41,086 bases of DNA from Acidobacteriaceae bacterium (GCA_025357215.1 JANXPR010000578.1:1-41086); one strand, 5' to 3'. Positions 8,146 to 16,744 are shown, counted from the stretch's first letter. Notes: generated from the letters alone by a model not told the origin. Made by a program: numbers and translations.

Positions 8146-8930
8146 TAGTGCACCAGCCGCAGCACGCGGTTCCACCGGGTCTTACCCACAAAGTGGATCG
8201 CGGTATTCAGAAAAGCCATGATGCGCTCGCCTACGCCCTTGGGTTCAAAATCAGTCTCCGTCTGGTTCAGCGACCAGGCGATGAACAATGGGCGGCCCAT
8301 GAAGTTGGCGCGCGGCGCCAGGCCCCAGTAGCGACTGTCATTGCTGTTATCCCGATTGTCACCCATGGCAAAGTAATAGCCATCCGGGACCACCAGGTCC
8401 TGGCTGTGGATATTCGGTGGCAACGTCTTGCGGCCGGTATCGGCCACGCCGAACGATTCCAAGGGGCTTACCGCGGGGAAGTTGTCGCGATAGATGTCAC
8501 GGGTGCCATTGCGGATCACGTAAGGTTCGGCTTGGAGCACACCGTTCAAGTACAGTTTGCCGTCACGCAGATGGATGCGGTCTCCCGGCACTCCGACAAT
8601 GCGCTTCACCAGATAAGTGCCGGGCTCCGCGGGATGAACAAAAACCGCGATCTCATTGCGACGGATATCCCGGTAAGGAAACAACGGCGCAAGAAAACTC
8701 GCTTTTCCAGTAGGCACCAGGCGGTCAACGAACACGTGGTCGCCAATGAGCAGCGTGTTCTCCATGGAGCCGGACGGAATTTCAAAATGCTGGATCACAA
8801 AGGTAATGATGAACAGTCCCACCACAAACACTGACGCAAAGCCGGCAATGGACTCCGGTAGAGTCTCCTTGGGCGGCTCGGGCGGCGCGTTTTTTACTTC
8901 TTCTTCAGTCGTGGCAGGGCTGGTCAGCAA
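8145..8930 (-). CDS. lepB: Signal peptidase I, paralogue 1
   Basis: This is a 261-residue type I signal peptidase that would cut leader peptides from exported proteins at the outer face of the cytoplasmic membrane. One N-terminal transmembrane helix (FASVFVVGLFIITFVIQHF) is followed by IPSGSMENTLLIGD, holding the nucleophile Ser, and YLVKRIVGVPGDRI, holding the general-base Lys. The C-terminal box is MGDNRDNSNDSRYWG. All catalytic boxes are intact. It is the last of three tandem copies and its stop codon overlaps the start of the AsmA gene. Compared with its neighbours it has the shortest cytoplasmic lead. Divergence between the copies argues for different substrate sets or expression levels rather than recent duplication. 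Confidence 0.93.
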   Translation of the reverse strand: MLTSPATTEEEVKNAPPEPPKETLPESIAGFASVFVVGLFIITFVIQHFEIPSGSMENTLLIGDHVFVDRLVPTGKASFLAPLFPYRDIRRNEIAVFVHPAEPGTYLVKRIVGVPGDRIHLRDGKLYLNGVLQAEPYVIRNGTRDIYRDNFPAVSPLESFGVADTGRKTLPPNIHSQDLVVPDGYYFAMGDNRDNSNDSRYWGLAPRANFMGRPLFIAWSLNQTETDFEPKGVGERIMAFLNTAIHFVGKTRWNRVLRLVH

Positions 8931-8977
8931 AAAGTATGTACCTGTTTCTTGTTCTTTAAGTTCCAGTAGACCGGTTT

Positions 8978-9814
8978 CTAGTGGACCGCATGAAACATCC
9001 GGTTCCAGCGGGTCTCACCCACAAAGTGGGTGATGATGTGAAATAGGAAGAAAATGCGGTCTTGGAACGTGGTCTTGTTTACCTGGTCCGCCGGCGTTTG
9101 AAATGACCAGTAGACAAACAACGGCCGTCCAATGATATTTTCTCGCGGAATCAGTCCCCAGAAACGGCTATCTCGGCTACCACTGCGATTATCGCCCATT
9201 CCAAAGTAGTAGCCCTGTGGGATGACCAGCTCGCCCGCCTGGATGTGCGTGGGCATATCGTCTTCCCATTGCCGGGTAAGGGCATAAGCCGGCTCTCTGG
9301 GAAAATTGTCCTCGTACAGCTTGTCCTCGTGCACGGGATTAAGGTAGGGCTCTTTCTGGGCCACTCCGTTGATGAACAGGACGCCTTTTTCCAAGTGAAG
9401 ACGGTCGCCGGGGGTGCCCATGATCCGCTTGACCAGGAACAACCCTGGTTCCGATGGGTTGGGCGTGAGGAACACAATGACCTCTCCGCGATGAATGTCG
9501 CGGTAGGGAACCAGCGGGCCGGTGTAGCTGGCTTTAGCGGTTGGGCCCAGGCGATCGACAAAAACGTGGTCCCCAATCAGCAGAGTGTTTTCCATGGAAC
9601 CCGAGGGGATTTCAAAGGCTTGAAAAACGAAAGTGATGATAAACAGGCCGGATACCAGCACGGATGCAATGCTGTGAATAGACTCCGGCAAGGTCTCTTT
9701 CTGCCGCTCCGGCAGTTCAGGCGCGCCTGCCTTTTCCTTAGGATTGCCGTTGTTCTTGTCGTTTTTCTTATCGTTCTTCTTGCCGGGTTTCTTCGTTAGG
9801 CTTTTATCTTGCAA
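8978..9814 (-). CDS. lepB: Signal peptidase I, paralogue 2
   Basis: This 278-residue copy is the middle of the three. Catalytic Ser is in IPSGSMENTLLIGD and Lys in LFLVKRIMGTPGDRL; the final box is MGDNRSGSRDSRFWG. The single transmembrane helix is SVLVSGLFIITFVFQAF. The cytoplasmic lead is unusual: a Lys/Asn-rich low-complexity run (KKPGKKNDKKNDKNNGN) of about 25 residues before the conserved KETLPESI segment, which it shares with paralogue 1. The gene follows paralogue 3 by 55 bases and precedes paralogue 1 by 47 bases. The shared KETLPESI lead and closely similar end (THFVGETRWNRMFHAVH versus HFVGKTRWNRVLRLVH) show that paralogues 1 and 2 are the closest pair. Confidence 0.93.
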   Translation of the reverse strand: MQDKSLTKKPGKKNDKKNDKNNGNPKEKAGAPELPERQKETLPESIHSIASVLVSGLFIITFVFQAFEIPSGSMENTLLIGDHVFVDRLGPTAKASYTGPLVPYRDIHRGEVIVFLTPNPSEPGLFLVKRIMGTPGDRLHLEKGVLFINGVAQKEPYLNPVHEDKLYEDNFPREPAYALTRQWEDDMPTHIQAGELVIPQGYYFGMGDNRSGSRDSRFWGLIPRENIIGRPLFVYWSFQTPADQVNKTTFQDRIFFLFHIITHFVGETRWNRMFHAVH

Positions 9815-9869
9815 TGGCGTTTTCCTGGGGCGGATTTGTCAGCTTTTCGAACGCAAGTGTCTAACTTGT

Positions 9870-10877
9870 TTAGCGCACAAGACGGAATATGCGGTCCCAA
9901 CGGGCCAGTTGGAAGAAGTGGGCCAGCATTTGTCCCGAATGCAAGAGTTTATCATTTGAGGTGGCCCCTTCGGGCTCCGGCGGTCCGGCCACGGACAGAT
10001 AGATGACCAGCGGGCGTCCCATGATGCTTTCCCGGGGTACAAAGCCCCAGTAACGGCTGTCCAGGCTGCGGTCACGATTGTCACCCATCACAAAGTATTG
10101 TCCGGCGGGGACCGTAAGCTCGCCACCGTTCACAAAGCGCGGCAGGTTGCCGCGCCAGCGGCGGTCCACGTCACGCGAGTAACGGTTCGGTTGCGGGAAA
10201 TCGTCGCGGTAGGCGTCAAAACCCATCAGGTTGTGGACGGCGTAATCTTCCAACAGCGGTTTACCGTTGAGTAGAACCGTTTTGTTGGTCAGGCGAATGC
10301 GATCACCGGGAACACCCACCACGCGCTTCACGAAATACTGCGAAGGGTCAACGGGATAACGGAAAACAACGATGTCCCCATGCTTGACCGGAGTATAGGG
10401 GAGCAAACGGTCCAGGAACTCTCCGCCATGGGCGAAATGTACTTTGTCCGCCAGCAGGAAATCGCCCACCAGCAAGGTGTTTTCCATGGATTCTGATGGC
10501 ACGCGAAAAGCCTGTACCACAAACGTGATAAGGAAAACGACGATGACCAGGACCGAGGTCACAAACTTCAACCCCGTGGGACCAGCTTCAGTATGGTACG
10601 GAGCCGGCGCGGCTGGCGCTGGGGCTGGGGATGGCGCCACGATTTTATGATCGGCTGCGGCTGCTGCGGGTTCGTCCTGATTCGTAGCGATATCGTTCGT
10701 AGCGATGTCTTGGCCCGCGGGGATCGCTTCCGAATCAGCCGCATTCGCGGCGGCCGATAAATCGTTGCTGGGTTTCTCGAGTGGAGATTGAACGGCTGAC
10801 GCCTCTTCGGGCGACGCCTGCTGGTAGGAAGACTCTGGCCGAGGGTCGAGTGGTGTGTCCGAGGGGTGCGTCGTCAT
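9870..10877 (-). CDS. lepB: Signal peptidase I, paralogue 3 with long N-terminal lead
   Basis: At 335 residues this is the longest of the three. The first ~95 residues are cytoplasmic, rich in Ala, Pro, Asp and Glu (including a DIATNDIATN duplication and APSPAPAPAAPAP), and have no counterpart in ordinary LepB. The membrane helix is VTSVLVIVVFLITFVVQAF. The catalytic Ser sits in VPSESMENTLLVGD, with Glu where Gly is usual, and the Lys in YFVKRVVGVPGDRI. The final box is MGDNRDRSLDSRYWG. So it should be active. Its start overlaps the rnc stop (ATGA-type overlap at 10874-10877), placing it directly after RNase III, an arrangement also known for lepB-rnc in other bacteria, though there lepB normally comes first. 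Confidence 0.93.
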   Translation of the reverse strand: MTTHPSDTPLDPRPESSYQQASPEEASAVQSPLEKPSNDLSAAANAADSEAIPAGQDIATNDIATNQDEPAAAAADHKIVAPSPAPAPAAPAPYHTEAGPTGLKFVTSVLVIVVFLITFVVQAFRVPSESMENTLLVGDFLLADKVHFAHGGEFLDRLLPYTPVKHGDIVVFRYPVDPSQYFVKRVVGVPGDRIRLTNKTVLLNGKPLLEDYAVHNLMGFDAYRDDFPQPNRYSRDVDRRWRGNLPRFVNGGELTVPAGQYFVMGDNRDRSLDSRYWGFVPRESIMGRPLVIYLSVAGPPEPEGATSNDKLLHSGQMLAHFFQLARWDRIFRLVR

Positions 10878-11698
10878 CTATCTGCACCCGGATTCCTGCC
10901 CGGAGTTGCATCCTGGCCGGTACTCGGTGTCTCATTCGCACTCTCGGTGGTCTGCCCTTTCATGTGCTCTATCGCCTGCTGGGCCGCCAGTTGTTCCGCT
11001 TTCTTTTTGGTGGCTCCGTTGGCGCGGAAGACAAACTCCGGCTTGTTCTGGCCAATATGGAAGATGCGGGCTTCCACGGTGAACATCTTGCGGTGGTCTG
11101 GCCCTTCTTCTTTCACGGTGGCGTAGACCGGTTGCAGGCGTCCGCTGGATTGCAGAAGTTCCTGCAAGGCGGATTTGTAGTCGGCCAGGCTGAATTCACT
11201 TTCGCTTTCCGTGCTGACGCGTTCCAGCTCAGGCTGAAGAATCTGTTGGATGATGAATTCGCGAGTCAGGTCCATGCCGGCGTCGAGATACAGCGCGGCG
11301 ATCACGGCTTCCATGGCGTCAGAAAGCAAAGTGGATTTGGCGCGTCCGCCGCTGCGTTCCTCGCCTTTGCCCAAACGCAAGAAGCGGCCAAGGTCGAGCC
11401 GGGCCGCCACGCCTACCAGGTGTCCGGCGCTGACTAAATGCGCCTTGAGCTTGGAGAGCTGGCCTTCGTGGAAACCGGGGAAGCGTTCAAACAGAAGCTG
11501 GCTGGTTACCATGCCCAGCACGGCGTCACCCAGGAACTCGTATTGCTCGTTGTCCTGGATTTCGTTTTCCGCGCCGGCGGCCTTGGACTCTTCATGCGCA
11601 TGCGAACTGTGCGTGAGCGCGCGCTCCAGCAGCTCCGGACGGCGGAATTGATGTCCGAGCGTGGTTTCCAGAGCTTTCAGGTCCGAGGTCATTTCCAT
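10874..11698 (-). CDS. rnc: Ribonuclease III
   Basis: This 274-residue endonuclease cuts double-stranded RNA and matures rRNA precursors in the cytoplasm. The N-terminal nuclease domain has the signature NEQYEFLGDAVLGMV (about residues 49-63) with catalytic Glu and Asp, and the second acidic pair in LLSDAMEAVIAALYLD. A double-stranded RNA-binding domain follows: DYKSALQELLQSSGRLQPVY, then GPDHRKMFTVEA, and the closing helix ATKKKAEQLAAQQAI. The last ~30 residues form a polar tail absent from the family core. The gene starts nine bases after a TPR protein and overlaps lepB paralogue 3, so it is inside an operon. A second Met two codons in could be the real start. Confidence 0.95.
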   Translation of the reverse strand: MEMTSDLKALETTLGHQFRRPELLERALTHSSHAHEESKAAGAENEIQDNEQYEFLGDAVLGMVTSQLLFERFPGFHEGQLSKLKAHLVSAGHLVGVAARLDLGRFLRLGKGEERSGGRAKSTLLSDAMEAVIAALYLDAGMDLTREFIIQQILQPELERVSTESESEFSLADYKSALQELLQSSGRLQPVYATVKEEGPDHRKMFTVEARIFHIGQNKPEFVFRANGATKKKAEQLAAQQAIEHMKGQTTESANETPSTGQDATPGRNPGADR

Positions 11699-11707
11699 GC
11701 GGTGTGA

Positions 11708-12514
11708 TTACTGCGGTTGCGTGACTGGCGCGGGCGGTTTAGGTCCCTTGCCGGTCAAACCGAGAAGTTTTTCATGTTCCATTTCCGCCAGACGTTGCAA
11801 TTCCGGATTGGAACTGGCAAGCTGCATGGCCTGCTCCACGGAACGAAGGGCCGCGGAATATTGCTTGCGATGGTCCTGGGCCAGGGCGAGATGGTACCAG
11901 ATGTATGGGTCCGGCTTTACGCGATTGAGTTCGGCCGCGGCTTTCAGGTCCTTTTCCGCGCCGTTATCGTCTCCCGCCTTGAGCTTGGCAATACCCAGCG
12001 CGGAATAAGCCATGGACCGCAGTCCGGCCTTGTAAGCAGCGATCTGGTCGGGCGTGGCGCCGGCTGGAGGGATATACGCTGCGTCCATGGTTTGCAGCGC
12101 GCGGGTCGCGTTCTTCTTGATCTCGTCCACTTGACGGCCACGATCACGGTCCGTGGCGTTGAGATTGTCCGCCATCACGTATGCGGTCAGGACCAGGGCC
12201 ACTGGATTATCAGGATCGAAGCTGAGGGCTTTTGCGCCCATCATCAGGATGCGTCCAGTGTTTTCTTCCTGCTGGTAGGCGCGCATGGCGCCAACATATA
12301 AAGAAGCCTGTAACTCACTGGTCGGGTATTTTGCGGAAAAATCATCAGCGGCTTTTTCCAGTGCGGCGCCTCCTCGGGAGGCAAAGGCGGCGTTGTAGTC
12401 ATCAGCTTCCTGCTGGGAATGGGCATGCAGCTGGCGCGGAACCGGCGTTTGGCCCAGCGCGGCGCCCGTGGTCATGACGGCTAACGTGGCGACGATCAGG
12501 AAAGCTTTCTTCAT
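11708..12514 (-). CDS. Exported TPR-like repeat protein, single-unit form
   Basis: This is a 268-residue protein with a signal peptide (MKKAFLIVATLAVMTTGAALG). The mature part consists of helical pairs. The clearest TPR-type units are AYSALGIAKLKAGDNGAEKDLKAAAELN and IWYHLALAQDHRKQYSAALRSVEQAMQLA. The phrases DYNAAFASRGGAALEKAADDFSAKYPTSEL and FDPDNPVALVLTAYVMADNL also occur, nearly word for word, in the neighbouring 453-residue protein, so the two genes are paralogues. TPR proteins scaffold protein complexes; partner unknown. Its stop is nine bases before rnc. It probably acts in the periplasm. Confidence 0.75.
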   Translation of the reverse strand: MKKAFLIVATLAVMTTGAALGQTPVPRQLHAHSQQEADDYNAAFASRGGAALEKAADDFSAKYPTSELQASLYVGAMRAYQQEENTGRILMMGAKALSFDPDNPVALVLTAYVMADNLNATDRDRGRQVDEIKKNATRALQTMDAAYIPPAGATPDQIAAYKAGLRSMAYSALGIAKLKAGDDNGAEKDLKAAAELNRVKPDPYIWYHLALAQDHRKQYSAALRSVEQAMQLASSNPELQRLAEMEHEKLLGLTGKGPKPPAPVTQPQ

Positions 12515-12613
12515 GCGAATGATCTCTTGGCCCCAACGAACTAGGCTTTTCCCGGCGGGGGTGCGGTGCTGTTGCTATATACAAAATACTGCATTTACCC
12601 GGCTTACCGCGAT

Positions 12614-13975
12614 CTATTTGGGGGTACCAACTGGTTTCACCAGTAGCGTCAACCGGCTGCGCTCTCCCTGGGCCAGCTTCATCAGGTCGTCATTCGGAGC
12701 AAGGACGCGTACGGCGATCTCCACCGAGTTGAGTGCTTCAGCATATTTCTGCTGGTGGTCCTGGGCCAGAGCGAGGTGGTACATCACAAAGCCGTCCGGC
12801 GTACTTTTGTTGAGTTCGTAGGTGGCTTTCAGTTCTTTTTCCGCTCCGGCATCGTCACCCGTCTTGAGAGCCGTCATGCCCAGAGCCATGTGGGCCTTTG
12901 TCCTGAGATAAGTCTTGTAGACCGCCACCTGGCTGGCGCTGGCGCCGCCGGGTGCGGCAAAGCCGGTGTCAACATTCTGCAAAGCGCTGTTGGCGTTCTT
13001 CCGGATTGCGGCTACCTTTTCTAGATCTTTATCGGAAACGCTCAGGGAATCCGCCATCAAAAACGCACTCAGGGCAAGCGCCACGGGATCGTTGGGTGCA
13101 TACGCCAGGGCCTTATCGCAGATGGCCAGCATCTTGTCCGGAACATTTTCAGTCTGGTAGTCGAGCATGGACTGGAACACCAGCCGCACGCGTTCGCCCT
13201 GGGCCAGCTTGGCGATGTCTTCTTCCGGCTTCAGGGCGCGTAGGGCGTCCTGGACGGCATCCAGCGCTTCAAGGTTCCTGTGCTGGTGGTCCAGGGCCAA
13301 TGACAAGTGATAGAGCACGAAGCCATCCGGCGCGGCCTTGTTCAGATCAGCGGAAGCACGCAGTTCTTTCTCGGCGGCGGCGTTGTCTCCGGCTTTTAAT
13401 TCGGTGATTCCCAGGGCCGAATGCGCCATGGAACGCAACGAATTCTTGTAGGCGGCAAACTGCTCCGGGGTGGCGGCGGCCGGAGCGGGCAGGCCAGTGT
13501 CCACGGTCTGCAAGGCGCGAGTCGCGTTCTTTATTGCCGTGTCAATCTTTTTCTGGCGATCTTTGTCGTCATCCTTGATGACGTCGGAGAGGATGGTCGC
13601 GGACATAACCAGGGCCAGCGGATTGTCAGGATCAATGCTCAACACCTTTTCCGCCATGGCCAGGATTTTGTCCGACCGGTTCTCGGTTTGAAATTCGTGC
13701 ATGGACTTGGAGTAGAGGAACCCGCGCAGTTCGCTGGTTGGGTATTTGGCGGCAAAGTCGGTGGCCGCTTTTTCCATGGCGTCACCGCCGGAGACGGCGT
13801 AAGCGGTGTTGTAGTCAGCGAGCTCGGCTTTGGTTTTGGCCTGCGGACGGCGCTGCTCGGCGGGCGTGGGCGATGCTGACGCCTTTTGTGCATGAGAAAT
13901 GGCGCACGCCGGGACTACAAACAACAGCAGGCCAAGAAAGATGGCGACAGGCAAACGCGTCAGATAAAACTTCAT
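12614..13975 (-). CDS. Exported TPR-like protein with internal duplication
   Basis: This is a 453-residue protein with an N-terminal hydrophobic export segment (VAIFLGLLLFVVPACAI). The mature part is two copies of the unit seen once in the downstream paralogue. Copy one contains SIDPDNPLALVMSATILSD, HSALGITELKAGDNAAAEKEL and PDGFVLYHLSLALDHQHRN. Copy two contains YAPNDPVALALSAFLMAD, HMALGMTALKTGDDAGAEKEL and PDGFVMYHLALAQDHQQKY. The first section of the unit (DYNTAYAVSGGDAMEKAA) is present only before copy one, so the duplication is partial. It lies 99 bases upstream of the paralogue and 37 bases downstream of the 505-residue protein. Function unknown; a periplasmic protein-interaction scaffold is plausible. 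Confidence 0.75.
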   Translation of the reverse strand: MKFYLTRLPVAIFLGLLLFVVPACAISHAQKASASPTPAEQRRPQAKTKAELADYNTAYAVSGGDAMEKAATDFAAKYPTSELRGFLYSKSMHEFQTENRSDKILAMAEKVLSIDPDNPLALVMSATILSDVIKDDDKDRQKKIDTAIKNATRALQTVDTGLPAPAAATPEQFAAYKNSLRSMAHSALGITELKAGDNAAAEKELRASADLNKAAPDGFVLYHLSLALDHQHRNLEALDAVQDALRALKPEEDIAKLAQGERVRLVFQSMLDYQTENVPDKMLAICDKALAYAPNDPVALALSAFLMADSLSVSDKDLEKVAAIRKNANSALQNVDTGFAAPGGASASQVAVYKTYLRTKAHMALGMTALKTGDDAGAEKELKATYELNKSTPDGFVMYHLALAQDHQQKYAEALNSVEIAVRVLAPNDDLMKLAQGERSRLTLLVKPVGTPK

Positions 13976-14012
13976 AGGTGTTAGGTTTCCTCGGCTTCCT
14001 CTCCGTACGCAA

Positions 14013-15530
14013 TTAGCGTGGCGACTTATGTTCGTACGGTGAGGTCAGGCCCCTTTCGGCCGCGGCTTTGGTGTCCGCCGCGGGGTCGCCCGCGGCCAGC
14101 GCAGCCTTATAGTGCAGTTCCGCCTGATCGCGCTTTCCCTGGATGTCATAAATCCTGCCCAGGAAGATGTGGCTCCAGGCCAGCGTACGTGGATCGTGCG
14201 AAGATTCCACGGTCTGCTCAAAGGCCAAGCGGGCATCTTCCATGTTGCCGGCCCGGGTGGCCACGCGCGCCAGAATAAAGGTGGCGCGAGAGGGTTCGTC
14301 GCCACCGCGATTGTTACGCATCACCTGCTCGGCGATCTTGCGGGCGCCGTCCGCATCGCCGGACGAAAGTTTCAGCTCGGCGTCGTCCAGCATTTTGGAT
14401 TGCGGCACTACCCGGTTCGCGCTGATCACTTCCGGGGTGGCCCGCGACGCAAAAGTAATGTTGTGCACGCGCTTGCGTTCGCGGTCCAGATCAAGGTTGT
14501 GCAGGAAGTCGCCGTAGGAATCTTTCATTCCGGAAGACTCTTTTTCAAAAGCTTCCAGCGCGTCATAAAAGTCGCGGGTAAAGATAAAGCCTTCTTCCAT
14601 GGCCCGCTGCACGGTCTCATTGCGCGCGCGTTCGTCGGACTTGGCGATCGCCATGCGCGTTTCAATCGCGCGGATCAACGATTCATTTACCAGCAGGGAA
14701 ATGTCTTCCTTGAATGAAGGGTTCATCGGAGCCGATTGCAGGTCCTGAAGAATCGGCTCAAGGCGCTTCATGGAAAGTCCGTGCTTCAGCGCCAACGGTT
14801 CCAATACAAAATGAAGATACGTGTGGCGGATCTCTTCCATCCGCACATGGCCATCCTGCGTGGGCGAGATCACCACGTAATAATTGCTGCCATAATTACG
14901 CGAATCGATGTGTGAAGGCGCCAGCATGGGTTCCAGATAAACCACAAAGCGCTGTCCGGGATAGTTAGTGAAAGGCAGCTTCAGGTATGAATCCGTGCGC
15001 GTGAGTTCCTGCGAAATAGGATCGTGAAATTGCTGCACCAACGCCTGATATTCCGCTTTGTGCTTTAGCCACAGGGAGTGAGTGTCCGCGGCCGCGTAGA
15101 ACTTTCTCAGCAATGGAAGCACACCCAAAACGTGCGCGGCATCCGGAGAAAGATCGGCTTCCGGCGAAGTGGTAGTGAAGTTTGGAGGATCGGTAAGTTC
15201 AAGGGCCAGAGATATGTATTGCGTAATATCGGTCTGCGTGTTGCCGGGCTGGTGTTCGCGCTGGAAAAAACAGATCGCGTCGCGCGCGTGCAGGGCGTCC
15301 GGCGACTTCTGGATTGCCGCCTGCACTTCCGCCCGGACGGCCTGTCTTATAGGCACCGAGTTTTCCAGACCAGCATCATAGCCGCAGCTGTTCAACGCGG
15401 CCGTCATGGTGAAAAAACTCTCGGTCACTTCCAGTTGGGCTTTAGTGGCCTGGGCAAAAGCTGGGGAAGTCGCCGCCGCAAACAGTATGAAAAAGACCAG
15501 CAGGCAAGCGACAAGCTTTGGAATGTTCAA
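14013..15530 (-). CDS. Exported hypothetical protein with C-terminal TPR-like region
   Basis: This is a 505-residue protein. It begins MNIPKLVACLLVFFILFAAATSPAFA, a clear signal peptide. The start codon is TTG, supported by ggaggg upstream on the minus strand. Residues ~30-330 form a helical domain of no family I can name; it includes EEIRHTYLHFVLEPLALKHG and, further on, SLLVNESLIRAIETR. The HxxxH plus downstream Glu resembles gluzincin metallopeptidases, but the essential Glu after the first His is Thr here, so catalysis is doubtful. Residues ~385-500 are TPR-like (ARKIAEQVMRNN, SHIFLGRIYDIQGKRDQAELHYKAAL). It is the first gene of the long minus-strand series leading to rnc-lepB-asmA. Confidence 0.7.
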   Translation of the reverse strand: MNIPKLVACLLVFFILFAAATSPAFAQATKAQLEVTESFFTMTAALNSCGYDAGLENSVPIRQAVRAEVQAAIQKSPDALHARDAICFFQREHQPGNTQTDITQYISLALELTDPPNFTTTSPEADLSPDAAHVLGVLPLLRKFYAAADTHSLWLKHKAEYQALVQQFHDPISQELTRTDSYLKLPFTNYPGQRFVVYLEPMLAPSHIDSRNYGSNYYVVISPTQDGHVRMEEIRHTYLHFVLEPLALKHGLSMKRLEPILQDLQSAPMNPSFKEDISLLVNESLIRAIETRMAIAKSDERARNETVQRAMEEGFIFTRDFYDALEAFEKESSGMKDSYGDFLHNLDLDRERKRVHNITFASRATPEVISANRVVPQSKMLDDAELKLSSGDADGARKIAEQVMRNNRGGDEPSRATFILARVATRAGNMEDARLAFEQTVESSHDPRTLAWSHIFLGRIYDIQGKRDQAELHYKAALAAGDPAADTKAAAERGLTSPYEHKSPR

Positions 15531-15603
15531 CTTCAGAGTCCCTCCAAATGTGCGGGAAAACTCAAGTTTAGGCCGGATAGGGCAGGAGGGTCAATGGAAG
15601 ACC

Positions 15604-15639
15604 GGGATAGGCTACAGCAGCCGCCAAAGTTGCACCCCC
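15604..15639 (-). promoter_or_regulatory. Promoter-like element upstream of the 505-aa gene
   Basis: Read on the minus strand, this holds gtgcaactttggcg, a gap, then ctgtagcctatccc, about 74 bases before the TTG start. The same 35-36 bp with three mismatches stands on the plus strand at 29064-29098, about 90 bases before the M28 peptidase start. Similarity continues toward both genes (ttgaccc, taaactt). A conserved GCAACTTT box and CCTATCC box about 15 bases apart look like an ECF-type promoter. This is inference. Confidence 0.4.
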
Positions 15640-15655
15640 CAACGCCTTGTGGTCG
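15633..15655 (+). repeat. Inverted repeat, left copy (partner at 18559-18583)
   Basis: The 23 bases from cacccccc to cttgtggtcg here reappear inverted at 18559-18583, where the C-run is two bases longer and everything else matches. The two copies bracket the exported ExoX-like protein gene and the reverse transcriptase gene. The left copy overlaps the promoter-like element. Confidence 0.75.
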
Positions 15656-15721
15656 ACTCCCTTCGGCACCACAAGAGTGGAAAATGCGGATCTGAACAGC
15701 CCCCGCTTGGAGCGTTCTGCG

Positions 15722-15759
15722 GGGGGTAGGATCAGGGTGAAGCGCCAAAGTTATACTCC
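15722..15759 (-). promoter_or_regulatory. Second copy of the promoter-like element
   Basis: On the minus strand this reads gggagtataactttggcgcttc, then cctgatcctaccccc. The 14 bases aactttggcgcttc are identical to the copy at 29064-29098. It lies about 100 bases upstream of the copy at 15604-15639 in the same orientation, so the 505-residue gene has two tandem elements. Confidence 0.3.
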
Positions 15760-15834
15760 CTGTTGTTTAGAGCTGCGGAAGGAAAGAATACAAAATCACA
15801 GTCGTCCAGGCGTAGAATCTCCCTTGAATTGACT

Positions 15835-16689
15835 ATGACGCCTCGCTCCTTTTTACTGATATCGTTAATAGCTTTCTCAACCGGCTTCGATGCCAACAAG
15901 CCGGAACTGACGCAGCGCATCGGAGACTTGCGCGTAACGCTCTTGGGAACCAAACTACTTGAACCGGAAGCGACAAGCGATCACCATTTGGTGGTAATCC
16001 GATTTCGGGCGCAGAGCACCGCAAAGCAAGCACTTTGCGTTGGGTTCAGCGCAACACTTCAGGCAAGCTTCGGACTCCAATATCGCGGGTCAGTATCTCC
16101 CAAAGACCCTTTTAGGATCCGCGAATTGCTTCCTGGCGAAAACACCGAAGGCGAATACGAATTCTTTGTAAAGAATGGCTCAGACCCTCTGCGGGTCATC
16201 CTAAGGCCTACTGCCAAGACGCAGACGTGCAATCCAGAGAAGGATAGCTTTTCGGCAATCTGGCACACAGGTGATGAATTGAGATTCGATCTTTTGAGTT
16301 TGCCTGAAACTCCAATTACCGCTCAGCCGATCGCTTCAGGTGAATCACGTGGTAGCGAGCACGCCGGTGCTCATTCGGCTGTGGCAGATGCCCGCGCGTG
16401 CTGGGATGTCCTACAGGGCCAAGTTAATAAGTATGAAGACATACCGAAGACCGCTGCGGGAATAAGTGCGTATGTCGCGGAGCACAGAAAGAAAAGGGCC
16501 CTCGATTCTGGAGGCTGGTTCATTAGTAGGAATGGGAAACCGGCTCTCGCGCGAGGCAAGTATCAGGGAATGCTTATTCGTGAGATAGCGGAGTCGGATC
16601 CGGCCTACCTCGGCTGGATGATGTCCCTCGGGCTACCGAAAGATACCATCGACGTCATTAAGAGCGTGGTTCCAAATTTCCAAAAATAA
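15835..16689 (+). CDS. Exported protein with C-terminal ExoX/DUF3820-like motif
   Basis: This is a 284-residue protein. I chose the ATG at 15835 because it begins a signal peptide (MTPRSFLLISLIAFSTGFDA); the frame is open upstream to 15763. Residues ~25-160 are a beta-rich domain (IGDLRVTLLG, HHLVVIRFRAQ, ELLPGENTEGEYEFFV), resembling DUF4352-type immunoglobulin-like exported domains. After a linker the last ~45 residues read RGKYQGMLIREIAESDPAYLGW followed by MMSLGLPKDTI. This matches the 'GKykGxxlxeiaxxDPxYLxW' motif found at the C-terminus of exonuclease X-like and DUF3820 proteins. An ExoX-type nucleic-acid motif on an apparently exported protein is odd. It lies 55 bases before the reverse transcriptase gene on the same strand. 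Confidence 0.65.
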   Translation: MTPRSFLLISLIAFSTGFDANKPELTQRIGDLRVTLLGTKLLEPEATSDHHLVVIRFRAQSTAKQALCVGFSATLQASFGLQYRGSVSPKDPFRIRELLPGENTEGEYEFFVKNGSDPLRVILRPTAKTQTCNPEKDSFSAIWHTGDELRFDLLSLPETPITAQPIASGESRGSEHAGAHSAVADARACWDVLQGQVNKYEDIPKTAAGISAYVAEHRKKRALDSGGWFISRNGKPALARGKYQGMLIREIAESDPAYLGWMMSLGLPKDTIDVIKSVVPNFQK

Positions 16690-16744
16690 GAGTACTTGTT
16701 TCATGGAGAGCAGCCGAAGTCATAAACGCGAAACCGAGTAAACA

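Noticed and set aside
8145-10877. Triple lepB as an assembly duplication
   Set aside because: The three copies are strongly diverged in sequence, length and lead, so they are real paralogues.
15533-15748. Small open frames across the intergenic sequence before the island
   Set aside because: They translate the inverted repeat and promoter-like elements, with no ribosome-binding site.
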